From Beta vulgaris subsp. vulgaris (Eukaryota > Streptophyta > Magnoliopsida > Caryophyllales > Amaranthaceae), in the NCBI RefSeq assembly GCF_026745355.1, contig NC_079205.1, positions 46,493,558 to 46,557,557 on the forward strand: a DNA stretch of 64,000 nt, written 5' to 3'. Below, piece after piece: positions 13,301 to 25,300 of the stretch. The notes beneath the pieces are model-generated. The model was not told the origin of the DNA, made no database searches, and saw nothing but the letters and a program-made list of their open reading frames with translations. Positions within the stretch are counted from its first letter, which is position 1. The number at the start of each line of letters is the position of its first letter. The translations under genes and the position numbers were made by a program.

Positions 13301-16300
13301 TAAACGAATGAGGTTAGTAACTCGTATTAATAAATAGGGGGGTTAATTGTGTGAACAATTGGGGTTACTCGTATAAATAAATGTGGTTACTAGTATGATT
13401 AAACGAGGTTACTCATAAGATTAAATGAGGTTATTCCAACAATATTTTAAGGTTACTCATATGAACAAATGAGATTATTGGTATGAATAAATAAGGTTAC
13501 TGATATGAAATCCCCAAATCGAAGCAAACGTAAACTAACTTTCATTTAAAATCCCCAAATTAACTTATCCAATTCAATCTTTAAACTCTTTTCCCCTCAA
13601 AGATAACATTTAGAAAGAGGAGAGTGAAAATACAAGATAGATATCAAATGCAAGAGTTTTTCAGAGAAAAGAAAGAAAAGAAGAAGAGAGAGAATGAGTG
13701 AAGCTTCCTTCAATGGAGGAGAGAGAAAATAGAAGAAATGAATTCAGGAGAGAGAAAATAGAATAAATGAATTGAGGAGAGAGAAAATGTCAAAGAGTCT
13801 TGAAGAGGTCCTCGAGAAGTAACGTCATCGTCGGCTTCAACCATGAGAGAGAAGAGTTTGATATGTAATTAACAAGAGAATCACGTGGAAGAAGAAATGC
13901 TAATTTCTGGTGTGGCCGGCCGTATATAAGAATTTGTGATAACTTAAACACTATTTAATTACTATGCAATATAAAACTATTACGATCCACTAAGGTAGCT
14001 GGAAAGTTTGTTTTAGAATGGGTGGTTGGGATAACAAACTGAAGTAGTTTACAAATCTTAACCTGGATGATTTTGCTTTTTAACTTCCATATGTCCCACA
14101 TCGAAGGAATTAATAACAAGTGTATTGGGAATTCAACGGTATAAATATGGATGTATCTACAAATGTTTAGATAGTTTTGGATGTTGGGCCTAGCTTAGTT
14201 GTTGGGACTGAGTCTTCAGCATCTAAATCTTTAATGAATAGAAGATTAGAGTTGACAAGATTAAGTTAGGCCGTAAAATTTTAAAGCCTGATTTTCTAAG
14301 TTCAACCAAGTCGGTTTCGAGCCAAATCTTAAATGAGCTCGAGGCGAGCCTCACATTCAAAGACACAGGTATAAATATGGATGTATCTACAAATGTTTAG
14401 ATAGTTTTAGATGTTGGGCCTAGCTTAGTTGTTAGGACTGACTCTTCAGCATCTAAATCTTTAATGAATAAAAGATTAGAGTTGACAAGATTAAGTTAGG
14501 CCGTAAAATTTTAAAGCCTGATTTTCTAAGTTCAACCAAGTCGGTTTCGAGCCAAATCTTAAATGAGCTCGAGGCGAGCCTCACATTCAAAGACACAGGC
14601 TCAACCGAGCTCCGTTTTTGAGGCTCGACGAGCCTTGTTTTCGAAATTCGAGCTCGAGCACAGCCTAACACTATTCGGGCTCGGCTCATTCCTACCCCTA
14701 GTCTTGACCAATATTATAGACACGTCTATCATTGAAAGTGTCAGGAAAAATTTCCCGACACCTTATGTTGATAAAAAAAAAGTTAAATTGTAATAACTAA
14801 TATATTAAAAAAATTATGAAATTAAAAAAAAAGATTTGATTTAATAACTAAATTGTTATTATAAGGGTTGAGAACTCAAAGATTAGATAAAAAAGGAGCG
14901 AAGAAAGCTAACAAGTACACAAAAAAAGAAAGGAGAAAGCTGTCACCTTTTGCTTTTTTTTTATTTTTAAAAGAAGTACAACTGTCAAAAAGTGTACTCC
15001 ATCTCCTTTTCTGTAAAAATATAGTACAATACACTTAGGTCACCTACAACAAAAAATAAAAACCACGCATCTTTTTCTACAGCAAAAAGCTCCTTTCATG
15101 GCAGAAATCTCCAGCAGATGCGAAGAAGCACAAAACACGAAGGATGAGTTGCCGGAGATGGTGGTCGACGACGTTGGGTGATTTAGTTTCTAGTTTAGGT
15201 TTAAGAGTTCGAAAATTTTGAGAAAAAAACCTTAGATCTGATTTTTTCCTCCTTTTCTCTCTACATTTCTTTCTCACTTTTGCCAAATGAGTGTTCGATA
15301 GGCGACACTTTTCCGATACCCGTATCGACGCCCATTTCCAGGCGTGTCGCGCGTCGTGTCGAGTCGACACGCGACACGAGGGGTGCAAGAGAGTGTCGGA
15401 GTAACGTAGGTGAATTGTAGTTGAGGGAAAATTGTCGAATTTAGATTGCGGAATTAAAATAACTTAAAAAACGAAAGAAAAAAAAAACACACGAGATTTT
15501 TACAAGGAAAACTTCCTCAGCCTAATAGGAAGAAAAACCTTGACCATGAGGGATTTTGGCTCATTACTCTCTTTACTATAATAGGCCAAAAAACTCTCTT
15601 TTACAACCTATTAATGGACCATTTTCTGTTACTCTAGGAACTTGTTCCCAGTCACTCAATTCTCCGTGAATCAATGATACTCTCTTTGACTTTACTAAAA
15701 GTCTTCTCTTTCTCTCTTTTTTCTCTCTCTTGATTACAAGGATATGCTATGATTTTTCTCTCGCCCAAACACTATGAATATTACAAAAGTATGTTCGTAG
15801 AATATGAGAGGAAATTACAGGAAAACTTTCTAAGTTGATATTGAATTTTCGCTCAAAGAAAGTCTTAAGTTTTCTTTCGGTAATTTTTCCCTTGTATAGC
15901 TGCTGCAATTAATCTTATTCTTCAGAAAATATAATGCTCCAGGTTCTCCTATTAGCATGCTTGTAGTGTTGTGGAGATCTTCTCCATGAACATTCCAACG
16001 GTAACTAACAACCTCCATTATCCGTCTTTGGGAGGATTTCCAGCCGTTAGTTGCTTACATTCAGCACGTGGTTCAGGAGGTTGGAGAGTTTCAAGCAATT
16101 AGCTATCTTCATGTAAGTCGTGGGTTGAAACAGTTCGCTAACTTCACGCAGGTTGTTCCACAAATTCAGCCACACACTTCAATCTATTTTCCACCTTTTA
16201 TGCCACACTTATTCCAACTGAAATTTGCATAATTACAACAACACAAATATCTAATAACTTTGAAGAATCTTTTATTCAAAGATTCTAATTACTAGAATGT

Positions 16301-19300
16301 TAAACATACCTTATAATAAAAATTCAAAGTGCATAAAAATAATCTCTTGACTTAGATTAAATAAATTTTCTCCACAAGATATATACAAAAATAACATTAC
16401 AATATTTTTGGATTATATGTATTTTTCAAAATAAAAACTATATAATAACCTAATTATTTTGCATCATCAAAACATGGAATACAACATAAAATCTTCTAAA
16501 TCTTTTCCAGTCTATAAGGAAACCAAAGTCATGTGAGGTCTTATATTGTCTCATCAAGTACTTTAATAATTGGAAAAATTCATAAGAATAATCTAAACTA
16601 TGAGTGTCTTCTCATAATAATCCCAATTATAGATTATTCTAGAGTAATCCTAACTATGAGGGATACTTTCCTAAAATGATCTCATGTGTCCATCAACATA
16701 TTTAATTAGTTTTTTATTAGTTTTTTTTTGTTTTCTTGCTCCTCTCTTGTGTTGCCTCCCGCTATCTAGCCGACTAGAGTTTAACTCATTATTTTTTGAC
16801 CTTTTAAATAGATTTTTTCAGGTTAGTGGATTATTTTGAGAAGACACCTCCAATAGTTGGGGTTATTATGAGATAATGAGCCATACTTTTAGAATATTCA
16901 TATGAATTTTTCCTTAACAATGTCACACTTTAAAATATTTTACTAATACGTGATTAAATATTTTTATAGTCAAAGATATCCGTTGGCAAATGTGCAAGTG
17001 AAAGTAGGAACATCAATAAGAAACAAAGGGAGTATTAAAATAATTGATCTAATGAAATGAATGAAATTCTATGATTATTATAAAAAATGGAAATATGTTA
17101 TGATTTGATCTATTTGTATTGGAATTTTATATTCAAATGCATGCATGAACGTGATGATTATTATAAAAATTTATAATGCAACGAGTGTCATTTTTAAAGT
17201 GTTGGGGACTTGGCGTGAGTGAGTAGTGAACTAGTGATTGATGATCTTTGTTTCCCACTTTTGTGCTTAGATGTGTTAATATATTGAAAAAGTCGATATG
17301 TTTTTGGAAAAATTGATGAGACTGGTCCAAATTATAGTTACTCATTGATCAAAAGTCTATTGATTATTCTATACCGAGTCCTTGAGACAAATTTTACGTG
17401 AGTGGTCCTGCATGACTCTTGACTTGCTAAGCAATTTTCTTTTTTCTTTGTTTTTTTTTTTTTACCATGAAAAGCTAGATCAAAAGAACAATGAGATCAC
17501 CCATGTGTTCGTCTCTTGTTCTTTTGCATGTGGCTCGTCCGTGCTTTCCGAGACGCTGCTGATATTGACTTAAAAATCATCAACGCCATTTTTTGAGCGA
17601 GATAGCTAAAAGTTGGAGCACCTTTGACATTATAGTCATCATCAAGGAGAACTGGATCCAAATATCACACTTCCCACTTCAGCCATTTCTTCTCTCTCTA
17701 GCTTGGTGCGAGAAAAACGAATATAGGGTGCCTTTCAATTGAGTTATTAAACGCACACAATGGTCCACCATAATTACCAACCTATACTGACACCATAATT
17801 GCAACTTTTTATAATTTTCACAAAGAGATAATTAGGAATAGTAATTGTCAAAGTTGTGTATTGACAAGCGTGAAAATCAAAATGTTGTAACTATTAAAAA
17901 ATAAAGGAAGTATGATTTGTCATTTGACACAATTGATAACTCTTTTAAAGGATGAAAGAATTATAAAACCTTTTTATTAAATTACATGTACATTGTACAT
18001 GATATTAATTATATTTATATTCATTTGGATAACCTAACAAATTATACAGCCCGGACCATAAATCCAGTTTACTTTAAGAGAGAGGATTGGTGCTTTTGGT
18101 TGTCAGCGCTAGTTTCATCTGTAATTTGGATTTTGCAAGAGAAGCCTTTTGGTTTTATACCCTTTTTTATACTCGCCCGACTCTTGTACTTGACTTGAAT
18201 TGGGTTTTCATGTCACATCACTATCCCTTTGATAAGATTGGACTTGAAGATATTTCCCTGTAATCTGCATTCAGGGACTTGCAGTTTCCACCTGAGTATG
18301 ATTTATTTCTTCTTGTGTGCTTTTTAAAACCCTTTATTAATCTTTTACATGTAGGTTTCATCTTTACAAGGAGAACAAGGATACTCAAGAGGTCCTCAGG
18401 TTGATTGGCAAGATGCTAGGAGTCCAGGTATCATTACCTTTTTTTTTCCATTCCATTTGCTTAAATGACATTTAAGTGGCATGTAATATTTTGACAAATT
18501 GAAGATTTTCAGTTTTTATGAACGAGTATAGTTGTGTAGAGTATGTTAAGTTATATGCAAATTGCATCTCTATACATGTTGGACATTTTGAGGCATCAAA
18601 TCTTTACTAAGACTCACTACCTCTGTGTTTTGTAGGCTAAGACATTTGGATTTTCTGGTACAAAAGATAAGCGTTCCGTGTCTACTCAACAGGTATATTT
18701 CCTTTACACCTGAACTTGATATATTACTCATTTGAATTGTTATGGTGGGTCACTTAAAATCAATGTTATACTATGGCATCTTTCCAAATTTGAAAATTCT
18801 TTAGAAATTTCTATGTATATTGTTTTTCTTTTCAATAGCTTAAAAAAACAAGTTTGGTGACTCCATAAGTAATTCATTGGTGCTACATGCAACCTTAGAG
18901 GTGCCAAGGCCTCACGATTTTACTTGTATATGTAATTTCAGACAAATTGGTGGGTGTAGGCGTGTTTTTATTCGTCTACGCGGCGTGATTACGTATTTGA
19001 CTACTTCATGGAAGGGTTTTATTGAAAAACATTTCGATGTCGCCGACAAGTCTATAAAGGAAGGCTCATAAACCTAATTTGATATTGGGAAACCTTAGGG
19101 ACAACTTTGAGACTTATCCAATATAGAATATTGTAGATTTCCATGTCATAATTTCATTAGTAGTCATGAACCAAAAATTGAGTTCGCCCATTGCTGACCT
19201 CTACTAAGGGCCTGTTCTCCCCAACTTATTTTCAGTTCAGTTCAGCTCCAATCAGTTCAGTTCAGCTCAACTCCATTCTTTTATAACCATTTTGTTAAAT

Positions 19301-22300
19301 ATTATTATTATGTTGGTATAATTTATTTTACTAATTACTCTTATTATTATTATTATTTAAATATATATCATTACTATTAACTATTATTATTATTATTATT
19401 ATTGTTGTTGTTTCTATATATTATTTTGTTTATGATAGCTTTACTCATTATTATTACTATTATTATTAGGAGGAACATGGTTTAGGTCAAAGCACAAATA
19501 AATCCACTTTTTTTAGCCCATAAACCAATCAAATCGTGTCAAGACGGTTTATGATGTAATTTTCGCGGTCCAACCCAATCATTATTTTTATTACTAAATA
19601 TTTTTATATTATTAAATATAATTATTAAAATAGTAATATTAATTTACTTCTTAGATATTATTGTTATTATATATCGTCATCAAGTATTAAATATTAATAC
19701 AAATAATATAAAATAATTATTATTAATTATCATTATTATCATTAATTATTATTATTATTATTATTAAATTATGATTATTAATATTATTTATTTATAACTA
19801 TCATTTAAAAATATCCAAAATACTATTATTATATCATTATTATTACTTATCATTATAATTATTATTTAATATTCATATTATTATTGTTTAAAATATTATT
19901 TGTATATTTATTACATTCAATTTAATTCAATTTAATTTAATTCAATTAAGTTCAGTTCAGCTCCAATAAGTTCAGTTCAGTTCAGCTGTTTTATGCCGAA
20001 GAAAACAGACCCTAAATATCGATTCATAGCAAATTTTATGCAAAAGAACAACCAAATAATATATTTCAACATCCAAAAAAAGATTACTCTAATAACACAT
20101 AAAAAACTACTTTTTTAGTGGCATGTTATTAAGCAATTAGTCCCTAACTCAATTGTCCAATTGTCTATTAGGCGTTAGATTAATTTCTTAGGTCTTGATT
20201 AGCAATAGTAATATGTTGGTGATGAATGCATAAGCATGACAACCATAAAAATATATAAGCAAAAAGGAGCGGAGATTTAGAATATACAAATAACGATTTT
20301 TTATTAAAGATCTACATCATGAAAAAATTGTTAGTAACTTCAATAAATAAATAAGAAAGGAAGGATTAATGACCCTAAGAAATATGGCGGTGTGGTTTGG
20401 GTATGAGAGAATAACAACCTTCGGATTGAGCAATCGTGAAGCCTTCAACAAAAACTTATGAAGATCGATTAAAGTATGAGTATGTGTTTATGTGTTTGAA
20501 TATGAAAGTATGAGAGTTGAGAGTGTCTCCAATGTGGATAACGTTGGCCTATTTATAGGAAAACTTAAAAAAAGAAAAAAGAAAGGAAGATGTTCATCGT
20601 GCAAAAGATTGCGCGGCGCGCAATGCCTTTGCATAACACGCAAAGGCTATGCGTGAATGCGTCTCACACACAGCTTTGCGCTAAGCGCAATTCAAGAGCT
20701 TGCGTGTACGTGAAGTCCTGCCCGACGGAGCTCTAATCTGGACGGTTCTTTGTTTAACTGGGTTTTCTAAAGATTCTTTGTATTTTTTTTTTGAGGGGAA
20801 AGATTCTTTGTATCTTTATCAAATAATATCTTCTTAAATCCGAAAACCAGCTACTTAAAAAGATAAAATATGGTTTCAACAAAAATCCTTTATTTTATAA
20901 TATCCTTGAAAATATTTATTTTTTTCAAAAACTATTTAATAAAATAATAAATAAATGCAATTAATTTCATGAATAAATCATTGGGCTTTTCAAGGATTTA
21001 GCTCAAAATAATTAATTTATGGGCTCGATACAATTGATTATTAGAATAATTGATTGGGATTTAAAATGAGATTTAAATATTTTAAACAAATAAATAGGCT
21101 TTATGATTTTAAAATAATTTTGGGCCTGACTCTTCGAATTGCTCTCCTTTGGGTGGGACCAATTAAAATAGTGGTATGTATCATCATAGGGTATTAGATT
21201 GGATATTCGCAATTGTAGTTAAAAGCACATAGAGTATCATCATAGGGTATTGGATTGCAAATACCCTATTTGAGCAATTGTAGTTAAAAGTGCGATGTAC
21301 CGAACATTTTTGGTATTGAATGGTAATTTTTACTAGGCAATACACCTTGACCTTGTAGATATTACTGACTTGTATACTTTTAGAATGAGTTATGTCCAAC
21401 CCATTCTAATTTCTAGGTCTGGCGAATTTAAGCTGTATACCGTTACCCAATCCAAGCTATCCAAACCCAACTTGTACAACACTCGGGACAACATAATCCC
21501 ATTTTGACCCAAACCGAAATGAACCTGATCCAAACCAAATTTGAGTGAGCTCAGAGAATGTGAAGAAGAAGAGATATTGGGTCATTACTAATCCTATTTA
21601 AACAAATAACCTAACTACCCACCTAAAATAATCATATTGTAAGGGTTGAATCTCACGGGGTCTCACTAAGGTAAATTCACTACAAGTATGCTAGGTCAAA
21701 CAAAAGGTGAGGTTTTTATTAAACTTAAACTAGACAAGTAAAATTGAGAAATCGCGCGGGATGTTCGGCTACAGGTAGGGTGGGAGCTTTCACCGTGCGG
21801 GCGCTTTTCACTGGGTGGGCTCTTAAGACCCCGGCGAGCTTTGCTTCCTGTGTGAGCTCCATGCTCTATTTCTCCTTTTTGCTCCTCTTTAGGTTTGTAG
21901 GAACTTGAATTCCTACACACAAAGATCAAAGGGGAGGGGGAGACAAAACCTACTTCAACATGTAACTTGTTTAACTAAAATATGAATTGAATTAAGAGAG
22001 AAGGAAACAACACAAGAAGCGAAATTAAGGAAAAAGTTCCTAAAAAGAGAAGCACAATAAGCAAATATGACCTTAAAACTATTGATTGATTGAAACTATA
22101 TGGAAATAGACTCTGACCAAAATCAAAATGTTCCGAATTGTATTGGAACCGAGTTCATTATTTCACGACTCAATATGACACAAACTAAATCAGTTTGAAA
22201 ACCTATTTACCAGGTTTTTTCTCAAGCTCTATGTATTTTTTTTTTCTATAAACATGAAACCAATGAGATATTATTTGCTACTTTTCAATGTTCTTAAAGC

Positions 22301-25300
22301 CAGTGTCATCTCCCCGTACTCTGTCCACATGAGACCAATTCTGTTGGACCTTCAAATGACTGTTAGCTATTTTGGATTGTCATCTTTGCTGGTTTTACTC
22401 AGGGGTCTCTTTTTTTTTTATATATAATTTTTATTTTTTATGGTACCTAATCATGTGGTAGATGTGCTGTTGGTATGGTTAATGTGTAGTTTCTGGCTTA
22501 TGCTCAGGTGTGGTTGTCTTGTATGTTATGCTTTGATAAATTCATCTAGGTCCTCTTTCTGTGTATGCTTTTTTTATTCTCCGGTGTGGTTGTCTTGTAG
22601 GTTATGCTTTGGCAGACTCATCTAGGTCATTACTGTGTATGCTTAATTTCTAATAGTCCTTAGCTTTATCAAGTGAGATTGCAACTGGTTCATTTATGCA
22701 ACTTGTTCTTAGTACGATGCCTGATCATGGGAAATCTTTGATAGTTTAGTTGATACTTTCCTTCTATACTCAAATGAAAGATCCATATTTTAAGGCCAAA
22801 TTCAGTACAACTCTACTAGATTCTACTCCTTTGGTTTTTTGCAGAGCTGCAGACTCCACACCTCTACGACACTTGCAAGTTAGATCTCTCACCGGAAGAC
22901 TTGATTTGGGATTCCTGTTCAGTTTTTTTCAAGCATGATGGACTCCTTTCTTTTACTTTGCTTTCTTGAATTTCTACCGCTTTGTCCTTCACATAGCAAT
23001 TGACTTCCAGATTTCCAACTCCTTAAGTTTTTTTAGCTTCTCCCTACAATTAAAATCATCTCCTTATGCCATTAAGAAACAACGTGAGTGAAACTGTGAG
23101 TTAGTAAAGCTCTATGCTCCTGAAGCAGCAGTCTAAGGAGCCGTGATACAACTATCTTTAAGATGGGTATATCTTAAAAGTGAAAAGTATCTCCCTACCT
23201 GTATCAAAATTTCGGAATGGTGTTCCCGTATCCAAAAGTTTAAGCATTACTGCATCAGACTCTTGGATCCGCACCCATATCTGGTTTTAGTTTTTCATTT
23301 TCTTTCAATTTTTTTTGAAGGGATCTGATTTTCGTAGTTAAGTCCATGCAAATAGACTCTTACAATTTCATCTAACGGAACAATGACAAGCATGGACGGA
23401 ATTTTTGGGATTGTGCATGGGTCAACCCTTTTATCCATTTGTGTAAGATTGTGTAGAATTTTCCCATCTTAGGTGAAGTCCTCTCATGGAGGGAACTTTC
23501 TTGTCCATAACTGCAGGATGTCAGCATCTGTTCTGTCATTTTCACTCTAAACTGTTCCTTATAAACGTTTTTCTAGACATCTTGTCTATGCATCTGCTTC
23601 CTTTTTGACATCCAGTTACTAGGTAAACCTTTTTAATCCATGTGGTCTCCTATGTCACACTAGCAATCTACTACCTCCGTTTCCTAAAGATCTTCCCTCT
23701 TTCCGTTTAAGTGCGTTTCCAAAAGATCTTCCCTCTTTTACTTTATTCCTTATTTGAATTTTTTTTTCCCTTTTAACCCTCTCATGTCCCTATCATATGA
23801 TCCACCATTACATTATTAATTCAATTTTACCCCCTTTCTCTCTCCTACTTAACCCCTTTTTATTTGTTTATTTATCTTAACCCCTTTCTCTCTCCTACTT
23901 TACCCACCCCACACCCCACACAACTTGATTCTCATTGGTATCTGTAGTAACAATAACAAGGAAGATCTTTAGGAAACGGAGGTAGTATGTTCAGATGACT
24001 GAGCTTGGGGTGCATGTGTATCTTTGTGCTTGTGCTTGCTCTATTGCCTGATTTACTCCTTAGCTGAAAAGGTTTGCTTCTGTCTGCTTATACTGTCGAC
24101 TGGGTGTGTTGTTTCCTTTTCACAGTGCTGGAGCATATGTTGGCTAATTGAATTAGGAACATATTTTTGAGACAATGTATTTGATTTCATCTTGCTTCAC
24201 AGGTAACTATGTTCAAGCAGCGTGCTAGTAGATTGGCATCCCTCAATGCAAAGCTGATTGGTATAAGAGTTGGCGACTTCTGGTATATATATTTTTCGGG
24301 ATTGTTTTTCTCTCTTGAATCTACTTTAATATGTTTGTTTGTAGGTAATGATACTTATCTTTAACCTTTTAGCTATGTCCAAGAAGGGCTTCAGCTTGGG
24401 CAGCTTTTTGGCAATAGATTCACAATAACTCTTAGGTAAGATGTCATTTATGGACTCTTATGCTCTCATTTTGTCCTTTTGTCTTCAAGTATGTTGTGTT
24501 AGAATTTTCTGATCTTCTCAGAGGCCTTTCTGCTGATTCTGAAGACACTATCAGAGCATCTACAGATGCCTTGGGAAAGCATGGATTTATTAACTATTTT
24601 GGTCTACAGGTATTTCTGCTGCTTTTCTATGTTACTGCTTAACTCACTTCTTTTTTTTGCATTCGTGGTTTTCTCTTGTGTGCTTCCTATAATTCTTCTC
24701 AAGGTAGTGATATTGTAGACTGCTGAGCTGAAGTCCCTCATACACTGTTATCTCTAGGAACTATTTGGCTCACCTTTTTTCCCCTAGAAAGATGTTACAC
24801 TTTTGTTTTTTCTATTAATGTTGATGATATGTAAACTAATTAGAACAACATATCCATGTATAATTACAGAGGTTTGGAAGAGGCTCAGTACCAACTCATC
24901 TTATCGGAGCAGCTTTACTTCGTGGAGAGTGGAAAGCTGCAGTTGATTTGATTCTTGATCCAAGGGAGGGGGATATCCTTGCTTTTAATTCTTAATTTTA
25001 CTGGACAATTGATCTTGTTAACTTCTTTCAGTTGTACTATATTTTGAAACAACAGGAGTCTTCCTTGACTGAGATATTGCATTACAAAGGGAAGCTGTAA
25101 GAAAGGTTCGAGAACATTACAAGGAAAGCAATGATGTTGAAGGAGCACTGAGGCGATTACCACATAATATGGTTGCGGAAAGATCTGTTGTAAGTGCATG
25201 CTTACTAACCCTGACTGGATTCATATATTCTACTCTATTACATTATGTAGTTGTTCAATTTTCTTTTTCAACAGGTGTGCATTAGTTTGGGATGATGGAT

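Larger units (their letters stand above)
12193..14700. mobile_element. Non-autonomous hAT element nested in the outer hAT
   Basis: Inverted ends TAAGGGTGGGAATGAGCC (12193) and TAGGGGTAGGAATGAGCC (from 14700 on the other strand), flanked by the 8-bp duplication GTCTTGAC (12185-12192 and 14701-14708). At 2.5 kb it carries a variable minisatellite, a 230-bp tandem duplication and two GC-rich palindromes, but no transposase. GCTCGG/CTCGAG motifs are repeated near both ends, as expected of transposase binding sites. Confidence 0.85.
12081..15409. mobile_element. hAT-type element with 8-bp TSD (outer)
   Basis: Terminal inverted repeats CTATGTTTCTTCGACAC (12081) and, on the other strand, CTACGTTACTCCGACAC (15409). 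The TSD is GTGAATTG (12073-12080 and 15410-15417), placed inside the solo LTR. Native sequence is 12081-12192 and 14709-15409. It is rich in CGACAC-type motifs near both ends, including a dense cluster at 15330-15400. No transposase is seen. Confidence 0.8.
3205..16486 (-). mobile_element. Solo LTR (TGTTGT...AACA) split by two later insertions
   Basis: On the - strand it starts TGTTGTATTCCATG (16486 leftward) and ends AATAACA (3205). It is flanked by TAAAA on both sides (3200-3204 and 16487-16491). Native sequence is 3205-3228, 12053-12080 and 15418-16486, about 1.1 kb. It matches, end to end, the intact solo LTR at 49210-50262. No internal region or second LTR is present, so it is a product of LTR-LTR recombination. 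The superfamily is not certain; Copia is my guess. Confidence 0.85.
3144..17032. mobile_element. Stowaway-type MITE split by nested insertions (outermost layer)
   Basis: The left end is CTCCC...TTGATGTTCCTACTTG at 3144, preceded by TA (3142-3143). The right end is the inverted match ...AAGTAGGAACATCAATAAG, AAACAAAGGGAG ending at 17032, followed by TA (17033-17034). The native element is the sum of 3144-3204 and about 16487-17032 minus an inner MITE. It is the oldest layer in this stack because the solo LTR interrupts it. Confidence 0.7.

Noticed and set aside
24973..25073. AT-AG version of PUS7 intron 9
   Set aside because: It keeps the frame, but the AG is only ~5 nt from the predicted branch A; the AC at 25085 fits U12 spacing better.
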